Below are positions 51,254 through 58,977 of a DNA stretch of 64,000 nucleotides, one piece after another. Origin of the DNA: Lewinellaceae bacterium (GTDB lineage Bacteria; Bacteroidota; Bacteroidia; Chitinophagales; Saprospiraceae); contig JACJXZ010000013.1 in assembly GCA_020636375.1 (NCBI GenBank), forward strand, positions 186,001 to 250,000. Reading direction: 5' to 3'. Made by a program: the position numbers and the translations under genes. The stretch's first letter is position 1. Every line of letters starts with the position of its first letter. The notes under the pieces are model-generated. The model had not been told where the DNA came from. It saw nothing but the letters and a program-made list of their open reading frames with translations, and did no database searches.

Positions 51254-51814
51254 CTACCCCTCCTTGCTCTTGATTACGTCCCGGATTTTCGCCGCGCTTT
51301 CGTAATCTTCCCGCTCCAGTGCCTTTTGCAGCAGTTCCTCCAACTGCGGGGTGGAATAATCCTGGAGGGCGCCTTTAGTCCTGGGGATTTCGGCAGGGGT
51401 GGGTTCCGCCTCGATGGAGGCCTCTGCCATAACTTCGGAAAAAGTGAATATCGGGCATTTGAAGCGGACGGCCAGCGCGATGGCGTCGGAGGTGCGGGCG
51501 TCGACCTCCACCACTTCCCCGATGTCTTTTCTGCAGACCAGTTTGGCATGAAAGACGCCATTGCGGATGCTGTCGATCACCACTTCGAGCAGGGTGGCGT
51601 GGAGGGCTTCGATGGTATGTTTGAGCAGATCGTGAGTCATGGGCCGGCCGGTGTCTACTCCTTCCATCGCAATGGCAATCGCCTGCGCCTCAAAAGGGCC
51701 GATGATGACCGGCAGGCGCCGGCCTCCTTTTTGTTCTTCCAGAATCAGTGCAAAGTGGTCCGGAGCGGATTCGCTGCGAGCCTGTCCCAATACATTTAGT
51801 GCTATCTTTTCCAT
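51254..51814 (-). CDS. Bifunctional nuclease (DUF151) with UvrB/UvrC motif
   Basis: This 186-residue protein has a DUF151/bifunctional nuclease domain (PF02577): LPVIIGPFEAQAIAIAMEGV, RPMTHDLLKHTIEALHATLL and ARTSDAIALAVRFKCPIFTF. It ends in a UvrB/UvrC motif (QLEELLQKALEREDYESAAK IRD written in two parts). DUF151 proteins are reported to have DNase/RNase activity in plants and mycobacteria; the bacterial role is unclear. The combination with a UVR motif is usual in Bacteroidota. An octamer array lies in the gap behind it. Confidence 0.9.
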   Translation of the reverse strand: MEKIALNVLGQARSESAPDHFALILEEQKGGRRLPVIIGPFEAQAIAIAMEGVDTGRPMTHDLLKHTIEALHATLLEVVIDSIRNGVFHAKLVCRKDIGEVVEVDARTSDAIALAVRFKCPIFTFSEVMAEASIEAEPTPAEIPRTKGALQDYSTPQLEELLQKALEREDYESAAKIRDVIKSKEG

Positions 51815-51891
51815 GTCTCTTTGTTGGAATTAGAAAAGGTAAATTAGGGCATTCGGTGCTTTTTTCCAGGATAGAGGGAAAATTTAACGCA

Positions 51892-51947
51892 TTCCTTCAT
51901 TCACTCATTCACTCATTCACTCATTCACTCATTCACTCATTCACTCC
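51892..51947. repeat. Octamer tandem array ATTCACTC
   Basis: About six to seven copies of ATTCACTC run from 51892 to about 51947, then break up into TTCCTTCC and a C-run before the hypE stop codon. In reverse complement the unit is GAGTGAAT, one or two bases from the GAATGAAG unit at 3567. Confidence 0.92.
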
Positions 51948-51965
51948 TTCCTTCCTTCCCCCCCC

Positions 51966-53024
51966 CTAACAAATCCTCGGCAGCTGCTCCCCGATCGGCA
52001 TGCTGACCACCCGCTTGCCGCCGATGCTGCTGGACAGGACCACCTGGCGGGGATGCGCCTCCACGACCTCGCCGATGATGGCTGCATGTTGCCCGTTTTC
52101 CAGTGTACGTAGCTTTTCGGTGAAGGGTTCGGCAATATCCGGGCTGACTACTGCGATAAATACGCCTTCGTTGGCGACGTAGAGCGGGTCGAGGCCAAGG
52201 ATTTCGCAGGCGCCTTCCACCTGCTCGTCCACCGGCAAGTACCGTTGCTGCAACTCAACGCCCAGCCTGGTATCCCGGGCGATCTCGTTGAGCACGGTGG
52301 CGGCGCCGCCGCGGGTCGGGTCGCGCAGCAGGTGGATGTCCTGGCCGAAATCGTCCAGCAAGGCTTTGATGGTGTGGTTGAGGTTGCAGGTGTCGCTTTC
52401 GATGTTGGTTTCGAACTCCAGCCCCTGTCGTACGGAGAGGATGGCTACGCCGTGGGTAGCCAGGTTGCCGCTGAGCACGATCTTGTCTCCCGGCCGGATG
52501 CGGGCGGGGCTGATGGCCGCCCGGGGGTGCAGGGCGCCGACGCCGGTCGTGTTGACGAATACCTTGTCGCCCTTGCCTTTCTCCACCACTTTGGTATCTC
52601 CGGTGACGACCGTCACGCCGGCGCGTTCGCAGGCGCCCTTGACGCCGACCAGGATGTCCCAGAAATCTTTCATGCGCAGGCCTTCTTCCAGGATGAAACT
52701 CAGGGAGATGTATTTCGGGATGGCGCCGCACATGGCTACATCGTTGACCGTGCCGTTGACGGCCAGCTCCCCGATGTTGCCGCCGGGGAAGAATATGGGC
52801 GAAATGACAAAACTGTCGGTGGAAAAGGCCATGGGGCCGTCGAAGGAGAGGACGGCGCCGTCGTGGTGGGTGTCCAGCTTGTCGTTTTTCAACAGGTTGA
52901 AGACGCCGCTTTCCAGCAGTTTGTTGGTCAGCAGGCCACCGCTGCCGTGGCCCATGGTGATGATGTCGAAATCCATCTCCGGCATGGGGCAGTCCAGTTG
53001 TATGCGTATCTTCTTATTGCTCAT
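51966..53024 (-). CDS. hypE: Hydrogenase maturation protein HypE
   Basis: This 352-residue protein starts with the HypE signature ITMGHGSGGLLTNKLLES, has HHDGAVLSFDGPMAFSTDSF and GNIGELAVNGTVNDVAMCGA, the ATP-binding TVVTGDTKVVEKGKGD, LRDPTRGGAATVLNEIA and ends with PRIC, the invariant C-terminal Cys. HypE accepts the carbamoyl group from HypF on that Cys and dehydrates it to a thiocyanate, the source of the CN ligands of [NiFe]-hydrogenase. It lies 60 bases downstream of hypF on the same strand. Hydrogenase structural genes and hypABCD are not in this window. Confidence 0.96.
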   Translation of the reverse strand: MSNKKIRIQLDCPMPEMDFDIITMGHGSGGLLTNKLLESGVFNLLKNDKLDTHHDGAVLSFDGPMAFSTDSFVISPIFFPGGNIGELAVNGTVNDVAMCGAIPKYISLSFILEEGLRMKDFWDILVGVKGACERAGVTVVTGDTKVVEKGKGDKVFVNTTGVGALHPRAAISPARIRPGDKIVLSGNLATHGVAILSVRQGLEFETNIESDTCNLNHTIKALLDDFGQDIHLLRDPTRGGAATVLNEIARDTRLGVELQQRYLPVDEQVEGACEILGLDPLYVANEGVFIAVVSPDIAEPFTEKLRTLENGQHAAIIGEVVEAHPRQVVLSSSIGGKRVVSMPIGEQLPRIC

Positions 53025-53084
53025 AGTCAGGGTTGGTTGGATCCGAAATTTGAAATAAACGAGTTATTTCGGAATTTAAGGGGT

Positions 53085-55394
53085 TTATCGCCCTTCTTTT
53101 TTCCCGGCTTCCTGAATAAAATAACACATCAGTTGGCCGAAAGATACGCTTTCGTCGTTCGGCGACAGGTTGCGGTGAAAATAGAGCGCGTATCGGCCGC
53201 CGAGCTGTAGCCGGGCCATATCCACCAGCAGGGCATTCTGGAAAACGCCGCCGCTGAAGGCCAGTCTTTCTGCCCCTGCCCGCCCGGCCACCGTTTCAAT
53301 CGCTTTGATAAGGGAGTGGTGGAACCGGGCAGCGATGGCTTCCCGTTCTTCGCCCCTGTCGAGATCGTCCAGGATGCCGGCCATGAGCCGGGAAGTGGAG
53401 ATGTTGCCGCTGCCTTCACCAACGCATTCATAATGGTTTTCCATCTTCAGCCCGTGTTTTCGGCAGTAGCGGTGCGCCATCTGTTCCAGCAGCATGGCAG
53501 CTTCGCCTTCAAAACTGCACACATCCCTCCCGGTGAGGAGGCTGGCGGCGGCGTCGAACAGGCGCCCTGCGCTGGAGGTGCGGATGGAGGGTGCCCTGTC
53601 CTGGAGTGTTCGATACACTTTCCATTCCGTAGCGCTGAACTTGGGCCGCAGCCAGCTTTCTGCGGCTTCCAGCCCCCGGCAGGCCATCAGGGCGGACAGG
53701 CGCGGCTCCCGGGCGATCTTGTCCCCCAGGGAGTAGTCGAAATAGTCGAATTGGGCGTGGCGGCGGAAGGCGTGGTTGTCGTAGAGGAAGAACTCGCCTC
53801 CCCAAATCTGGCCGTCGTCGCCTAGCCCCAAACCATCCCAGATGATGCCCAGTATCGGTTCTTCGGCGTGCAACAGGCCGTGCTCGCCCAGCAAAGCGGC
53901 AAAGTGGGCCAGGTGGTGCTGGTAGGCGAAGACGGGAACCTGCCATTGCTCCGCCAGTTCGCGGCCCAGCTGGGTGCTGAAATATCCGGGATGTTTATCC
54001 GTGAGCACGGCGCCGGGCCTGGCATCGAAGAGCGAAAGCAGGTGGCGCGCCGTTTTCCGGAACCGCTCCTGGGTTTCCAGCGTGCCCAGGGCGCCGAGAT
54101 ACTGGCTTGCGTAATAGTTGCCGGCGTGGAACAGGGTGAAAGTGCTCTTGAGTTCGGCGCCAGTAGCCAGCACGGCCTCCCCGGCCAGCGGCGGGACGGG
54201 AGGCAGGAGGGTAGGGGCATATCCCCGGGAGCGGCGCAGGAAGATGGGCGTCCCGGAGCCTGGGCTCCGGCGGATGACGCTGTCGTCCTGCGGCGTGGCA
54301 ATATCGCGGTTGTTGAGCAACAGATAGTCGGCGATGGAAGAGAGGGTATTCAGGGCGTCTTCGTCCTCATAACAGATAGGCGCGCCGCTGGCATTGCCGC
54401 TGGTAGCGACGATGGGGCGGCGGAATTGCTGCATCAGCAGTTCGTAAAGCGGCGCGTAGGGCAGCATGGCCCCGATTTGTTCCAGGCCGGGAGCAATCTG
54501 TTCCAGGGCGATACCGGAAGGCGGCCGCTCTGCTGCCGGCAGCAGCACGATGGGCGCCGCCGGGGAAGTCAGCAGTTTTTCCGCCGCCTCATCCAGCCGG
54601 GTATCCCGTTTCAATGTTTCTACATCGGGATACATCAGGGCGAAGGGCTTGGCGGGGCGGTTTTTCCGCCGGCGCAGTTCTTCTATGGCGGCGGTGTTGG
54701 TAGCATCGCAGGTGAGCAGGAACCCGCCGATCCCTTTGATGGCGACGATGTTGCCCTCCGCCCACAGGCGGCTTATTTCTTTCAGGATGAAACCATTATC
54801 AACGGAAACCAGGCTTTTGTCGGCCCGGTGCAGGGCCAGCTGGATCCGGCAGTCCGGGCAGGAGTTGGTCTGGGAATAGTAGCGGCGGTCCAGCGGTTCG
54901 TCGTATTCGGCGCGGCAGGGCGGGCACATGGGGAAGGGTGCCATGGCGGTCCGCTCCCGGTCGTAGGGCAGGCCGGTGATGATGGAGAACCGGGGGCCGC
55001 AGTTGGTGCAGGTGATAAAAGGGTAGCCGAACCGCCGGTTGTCGTTGTGGAGCAGTTCGCGGCGGCAATCTTCGCAGATGGCAAAATCGGGCGGGAGCAG
55101 CAGCCGGGCCTCCCCTTCGTCCTGGCTGGCGACGATCCGGAAATCCCGGAATGTCCGGGGTGCCGTTTCACGGAGGGTGTGCCGGAGGATAAACGACATA
55201 GTTGGCGCCTTTGCGACCAGGCTTTGGTAGAAAATGCCGGCTTCCTCCGGCCCAGCATTCACCTCGACGTGTACGCCGTCGTTGGTGTTGCTCACCCATC
55301 CGTTCAGGCCCATACTTCGGGCCAGGCGGTAAACGAAAGGCCGGAAGCCCACGCCCTGGACCTGGCCTTCGATGTGTATATGATAAGTTGGCAT
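53085..55394 (-). CDS. hypF: Carbamoyltransferase HypF
   Basis: This 769-residue protein has the full HypF domain order: acylphosphatase (HIEGQVQGVGFRPFVYRLAR, about 7-26), two zinc fingers of the CxxC-x18-CxxC type (AICEDCRRELLHN with FITCTNCGPRFS, and MCPPCRAEYDEP with NSCPDCRIQLAL), a YrdC-like domain (FILKEISRLWAEGNIVAIKG; RPIVATSGNASGAPICYEDE) and a Kae1-like C-terminal domain with YQHHLAHFAALLGEHGLL and LAFSGGVFQNALL. HypF makes the carbamoyl adenylate from carbamoyl phosphate and ATP and passes it to HypE. It sits seven bases after sdaA on the same strand and is followed by hypE, so these three genes are likely one operon. Confidence 0.96.
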   Translation of the reverse strand: MPTYHIHIEGQVQGVGFRPFVYRLARSMGLNGWVSNTNDGVHVEVNAGPEEAGIFYQSLVAKAPTMSFILRHTLRETAPRTFRDFRIVASQDEGEARLLLPPDFAICEDCRRELLHNDNRRFGYPFITCTNCGPRFSIITGLPYDRERTAMAPFPMCPPCRAEYDEPLDRRYYSQTNSCPDCRIQLALHRADKSLVSVDNGFILKEISRLWAEGNIVAIKGIGGFLLTCDATNTAAIEELRRRKNRPAKPFALMYPDVETLKRDTRLDEAAEKLLTSPAAPIVLLPAAERPPSGIALEQIAPGLEQIGAMLPYAPLYELLMQQFRRPIVATSGNASGAPICYEDEDALNTLSSIADYLLLNNRDIATPQDDSVIRRSPGSGTPIFLRRSRGYAPTLLPPVPPLAGEAVLATGAELKSTFTLFHAGNYYASQYLGALGTLETQERFRKTARHLLSLFDARPGAVLTDKHPGYFSTQLGRELAEQWQVPVFAYQHHLAHFAALLGEHGLLHAEEPILGIIWDGLGLGDDGQIWGGEFFLYDNHAFRRHAQFDYFDYSLGDKIAREPRLSALMACRGLEAAESWLRPKFSATEWKVYRTLQDRAPSIRTSSAGRLFDAAASLLTGRDVCSFEGEAAMLLEQMAHRYCRKHGLKMENHYECVGEGSGNISTSRLMAGILDDLDRGEEREAIAARFHHSLIKAIETVAGRAGAERLAFSGGVFQNALLVDMARLQLGGRYALYFHRNLSPNDESVSFGQLMCYFIQEAGKKEGR

Positions 55395-55401
55395 AAATCT
55401 G

Positions 55402-56826
55402 TTAACATTCCGGCACCTTGATCGAAATATTCACCGCCAACCCTCCCTGCGAGGTCTCCTTATACTTGGTATTCATATCCTGGGCGGTCTCCCACATCGT
55501 TTTGATACATTCGTCGAGGTGGACGCGCGCCTTTTTCGGGTCGCTTTCGATGGCGATGCTGGCAGCCGTGATGGCCTTGACGGCCCCCATGCTGTTGCGT
55601 TCGATGCAGGGTACCTGCACCAGGCCGCCGATGGGGTCGCAGGTCAGGCCCAGATGGTGTTCCATGGCGATCTCGGCAGCCATCAGGGCCTGGGCGGGGC
55701 TGCCGCCCAGCCCTTCGGTCAGAGCGGCAGCGGCCATGGAGGAAGATACCCCGATCTCGGCCTGGCAACCGCCCATGGCCGCCGAGATGGTGGAGCCTTT
55801 CTTGAAGATGCTGCCGATTTCGCCGGCCACCAGCAGGAACCGGACGATGTCCTCATCGGTAACTTTCTTGCCGGTGAAGCAAAGATAATACATAAGCACG
55901 GCGGGTATGACGCCGGCCGCGCCGTTGGTGGGCGCCGTCACGATGCGCCCGAAGTTGGCGTTCTCTTCGTTGACCGCCATGGCGAAGCATCCGATCCATT
56001 TGAGTATTTTGGAGAACTCGACATCAGAACGGATCAGGCAGCGCACCCATTCTTCGGCATCGCTGTAGGTACAGGGCAGCCGAAGTTTGTCGTGAATGTC
56101 GGCGGCGCGGCGGCTCACCTCCAGCCCGCCGGGCAGCAGGCCCCGGGTATGGCAGCCGCGGTAAATGCACGCTTTCATGACGCTCCAGATCCGCAGCAGG
56201 CCCTTTCTTACCTCCGCTTCCGGCCGCCAGGTTTTTTCATTTTCGAGCACGACCTGCCAGATGGCGGTGCCGGCGGTGGCGCAGTGTTGTTCCAGCTCCC
56301 GCGCGGTGGCGACGGGGTAGGGGAGGCGGACAGGGTTCTCTTCCGGTTCTTCTCCTTCTTTTACGACAAAGCCTCCGCCCACTGAGTAATAAGTGGCGTC
56401 GTACAGTCGGCCGCCCCGTTCGTCAAATGCTTCGAAGATCAGCCCGTTGGCGTGGCCCGGCAGGCGTTCGGAGAAATGGAACTCGATGGCCTTCGCAGGG
56501 TCGAACGAAATGGGACGGCTGCCGCCCAGGCGGAGGCTGTGCTGCTCCGCGATCCGTTTCGGGAGGCGCTGCACCTCCTCTACCGGGATGGTTTCGGGGT
56601 CCTGTCCGCACAGGCCCAGCAACACGGCGATGTCGGTGCCGTGCCCGATGCCGGTGAGGGCCAGCGAGCCGTAGAGGTGGGCTTTGGCACTGTGCGTAGC
56701 ATCCAGCAGGCCTTTGGCCTGCAGTTCTTTCCAGAATCGCTCGGCGGCGCGCCAGGGCCCCAGGGTATGGGAACTGGACGGGCCCACGCCGATCTTGAGC
56801 ATGTCAAATACGCTAATGGGTTCCAT
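55402..56826 (-). CDS. sdaA: L-serine ammonia-lyase (single chain, iron-sulfur type)
   Basis: This 474-residue enzyme begins with the SdaA signature SVFDMLKIGVGPSSSHTLGP and continues YSVGGGFVVKEGEE, NFGRIVTAPTNGAAGVIPAV and GSTISAAMGGCQAEIGVSSS. Three cysteines (GGCQAE, GLTCDPIGG, QVPCIERNSMGAV) match the ligands of the [4Fe-4S] cluster of this family. It converts L-serine to pyruvate and ammonia. Length is normal for the one-chain beta-plus-alpha form. It is the first gene of the minus-strand set with hypF and hypE, an unusual neighbourhood for serine catabolism. Confidence 0.95.
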   Translation of the reverse strand: MEPISVFDMLKIGVGPSSSHTLGPWRAAERFWKELQAKGLLDATHSAKAHLYGSLALTGIGHGTDIAVLLGLCGQDPETIPVEEVQRLPKRIAEQHSLRLGGSRPISFDPAKAIEFHFSERLPGHANGLIFEAFDERGGRLYDATYYSVGGGFVVKEGEEPEENPVRLPYPVATARELEQHCATAGTAIWQVVLENEKTWRPEAEVRKGLLRIWSVMKACIYRGCHTRGLLPGGLEVSRRAADIHDKLRLPCTYSDAEEWVRCLIRSDVEFSKILKWIGCFAMAVNEENANFGRIVTAPTNGAAGVIPAVLMYYLCFTGKKVTDEDIVRFLLVAGEIGSIFKKGSTISAAMGGCQAEIGVSSSMAAAALTEGLGGSPAQALMAAEIAMEHHLGLTCDPIGGLVQVPCIERNSMGAVKAITAASIAIESDPKKARVHLDECIKTMWETAQDMNTKYKETSQGGLAVNISIKVPEC

Positions 56827-57234
56827 GGTCAGGGCATTTGGGCGAAGAGGGGAGGGGAGCAGGGGTAGGCCGTGCGGTGTACCTGCCTGACAATATAGCC
56901 ATATAACAATATAACAACATCGCCCTTCAGCTATCCTCCCGCCTACGCGGTTACGGATTCAAAAATACGGGGTTTGTTGGGAATTGGCGTTTAAGTTGGC
57001 AAAAATATGGCTTACAGGCCGGACCGATGAGAGGGGGCACCTGGAGGCAAAAATATTTTGTTTCTATTGACACAAAATATTTTATCTTTAGTAAGATTTT
57101 GCTATCTTGCGTTTTATCCTGTAGGGATTACCACGCGCAACAGGAAAATCCAACCAATCAACATCCTCTGAATCGTCCGGCGTATTTATTGATTTTATCA
57201 AATGATTTTATTATTTTTACAAAACCCTGAAGGC
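56827..57234. other. Divergent intergenic region upstream of sdaA and the GNAT-like gene
   Basis: About 400 bases without a gene between divergent transcription units. The right half is AT-rich and holds the palindromic operator and promoter listed next. AACAATATAACAATATAACA-like stretches near 56890-56920 are low-complexity. Confidence 0.5.
57051..57090 (+). promoter_or_regulatory. Palindromic operator overlapping a promoter
   Basis: AAATATTTTGT (57051-57061) is the perfect reverse complement of ACAAAATATTT (57072-57082) around a 10-base spacer. TATCTTTA (57083-57090) directly behind it resembles the TAnnTTTG box, with TTG at 57066-57068 upstream. A dimeric HTH protein such as the one encoded two genes on could bind here; this is inferred from position and symmetry. 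Confidence 0.6.
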
Positions 57235-57708
57235 ATGAAGTTGCTCAGCATGCGGTCCGGTGAAGAAACGGAGGCGGAAATCGCCAGGATGGAAGAAGAA
57301 GACTATAACGAGATAGCCTCCGGAGGCCGGTTCTCTTTTGATTGGAAGAAAGAACGGGAAAACCTGGTTTATAAAATCCGGTTTATCGGGCGGGAGGACA
57401 TCCTCGGGTTGATTTCCCTGATCGACATTCCGAAAGAATACCGGCTTCATATCAACCTGATTGAATCTTCGGCAGAGAACCAGGGGAAGAATAAATTGAT
57501 CGGGCGCATTCCCGGGTGTTTGATTGCTTATGCTGCCAGGCTATCCATTTTGTATGGTTATGAAGGATTCGTATCCCTCAAACCTAAAACAGCATTGATC
57601 GACCATTATATTGCAAAATACGGATTTAGCCAGTACGGAATGTACCTCGCGATTTTCAGAGAGGCGTCCGGCCGGTTAATCGCTGAATATTTGGATTATG
57701 AGCTATGA
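57235..57708 (+). CDS. GNAT-like protein, first gene of a toxin-antitoxin-like pair
   Basis: This 157-residue protein (start ATG 57235) reads like a small acetyltransferase fold: RFSFDWKKERENLVYKIRFI, EDILGLISLIDIPKEYRLHI, NLIESSAENQGKNKLIGRIP, then GCLIAYAARLSILYGYEGFV and SLKPKTALIDHYIAKYGFSQ with YGMYLAIF. The order strand, beta-bulge, helix and C-terminal YGF matches GNAT enzymes, although the R/Q-x-x-G-x-G/A acetyl-CoA loop is only suggested by GKNKLIGRIPG. I recall similar proteins paired with a helix-turn-helix gene in Bacteroidota. The stop overlaps the next gene by 11 bases. An acetylating toxin is possible but untested. Confidence 0.6.
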   Translation: MKLLSMRSGEETEAEIARMEEEDYNEIASGGRFSFDWKKERENLVYKIRFIGREDILGLISLIDIPKEYRLHINLIESSAENQGKNKLIGRIPGCLIAYAARLSILYGYEGFVSLKPKTALIDHYIAKYGFSQYGMYLAIFREASGRLIAEYLDYEL

Positions 57709-58261
57709 AAAGATCTTTAAAAAATTGCAGGAAAAATATACCATAGAGGAAATAGCCGAATCTATGATGATCCCTGCTGAATTGACGGAAGAGCAGGAAA
57801 AAGAATCCAGAGAAGCATTAAGGCAACTCCGCTTAAAGCTTCAAAGAGAAAGAACAGAAGCAGAAAAAATCCGTTATGACACGCTCCGCCTGCGCTTCCA
57901 AATGGAAGACTACCTCAAAGAAAAGGAGTTCTCCCCGGAAAAATCCTTCGGCAAATGCCTCGAAGAGTACATCCACGCCCTGCGCAAAACCAAAAAGGCC
58001 TTTGCCGGAGATATTGGCATCCACTACACCCGCCTCAGCCGCATCCTCCACGGCAAGGAGGAGCCCAACCTGGCCCTGATGTACCGGCTGGAAAAGCACT
58101 CCGGCCAGCTCATCCCTGCCATCCTGTGGTGGAAGCTAATGATCAAAAAGCAGGAACACCAAATCCGCATGGACGAAAAAACGCGGATCGAAGAAGGCCG
58201 GAAAGTGAAAAACGCCCTGGAAAGCCGTAGGCCGGACGCGCCGGATTCATCTGGTGCGTAA
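57698..58261 (+). CDS. Helix-turn-helix protein, second gene of a toxin-antitoxin-like pair
   Basis: This 187-residue protein has a helical, charged N-terminal half (KIFKKLQEKYTIEEIAESMM; EKESREALRQLRLKLQRERT) and an XRE-like helix-turn-helix near 95-150: YIHALRKTKKAFAGDIGIHY, TRLSRILHGKEEPNLALMYR and LEKHSGQLIPAILWW. The HTH reads like those of HigA-type antitoxins. It overlaps the GNAT-like gene by 11 bases and would autoregulate through the palindrome at 57051. Antitoxin function is inferred from the pairing and overlap only. Confidence 0.68.
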   Translation: MSYEKIFKKLQEKYTIEEIAESMMIPAELTEEQEKESREALRQLRLKLQRERTEAEKIRYDTLRLRFQMEDYLKEKEFSPEKSFGKCLEEYIHALRKTKKAFAGDIGIHYTRLSRILHGKEEPNLALMYRLEKHSGQLIPAILWWKLMIKKQEHQIRMDEKTRIEEGRKVKNALESRRPDAPDSSGA

Positions 58262-58347
58262 AATGAAATGCTTCCCTGCTTCCATTTTCACCCTGCTCCC
58301 GCACAATCCAGCCAGTTTTTCCAGGGTAAATTAAAATATCGATCGCC

Positions 58348-58965
58348 TCACCCCACATACACCTGCACCCCCTGAACCACCGCCAGCACCAGGAACAGGC
58401 CGCTGAGGAAATAATTCAGGTTGCGGGCAAAGTAGTCCGCCCGCTGGAGGATGAACCGGGCAAAACGGGCATAGCCCGAAAGCAGGGCGAAGGCGCCGAG
58501 CGCAACGCCGCCAATGAAGAGCAGGTGGAAAGGTGCGTGCAGTTGGATCAGCCCCTCCGCTTTCAGCAAGGCGCCCATGGTGAAAAAGTAAGGGACATAC
58601 AGGGCGTTCATGCCGGCCACGGCCATGCCCACCAGGAAGGGATGCCCTTTTCGGCGGCTGCCCTTGACCTCTTTGCTGCGCAGGGCCTGATAGAAAAAGA
58701 AAAAGGCCAGCGCCAGGAACAGGCCTGCTGACGCCGCCCGGATGTAGGTGAAAATCTCCGGATGCCGGCTGAGGTAGCCGGCAAAGGCCACGGCGATATA
58801 GGCGTAGAAAAAGATCGTCGTGGAGGCGCCGGCACTGTATCGCAGGCCGCCGCGCAGGCCCTGCTTCATCGTGACCGTAACAGCAGTCATGTTGACCAGG
58901 CCGGGCAGGGAAATGCCCACCGCAGTGAGCAGAAAACCGAAGAAAACGGGGCTGAGGTAGTCCAT
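58348..58965 (-). CDS. LysE/RhtB-family amino acid exporter-like membrane protein
   Basis: This 205-residue protein has six membrane helices in the LysE pattern: FFGFLLTAVGISLPGLVNMT with the conserved G-x-x-x-P-G, TMKQGLRGGLRYSAGASTTI, FFYAYIAVAFAGYL, then AASAGLFLALAFFFFYQALR, GMAVAGMNALYVPYFFTMGA and LNYFLSGLFLVLAVVQGVQ. LysE/RhtB transporters export amino acids or related small molecules from the cytoplasm. Eleven bases separate it from the start side of the GH128 gene's stop. The substrate cannot be inferred. Confidence 0.78.
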   Translation of the reverse strand: MDYLSPVFFGFLLTAVGISLPGLVNMTAVTVTMKQGLRGGLRYSAGASTTIFFYAYIAVAFAGYLSRHPEIFTYIRAASAGLFLALAFFFFYQALRSKEVKGSRRKGHPFLVGMAVAGMNALYVPYFFTMGALLKAEGLIQLHAPFHLLFIGGVALGAFALLSGYARFARFILQRADYFARNLNYFLSGLFLVLAVVQGVQVYVG

Positions 58966-58977
58966 GGGGCAAAGGTA

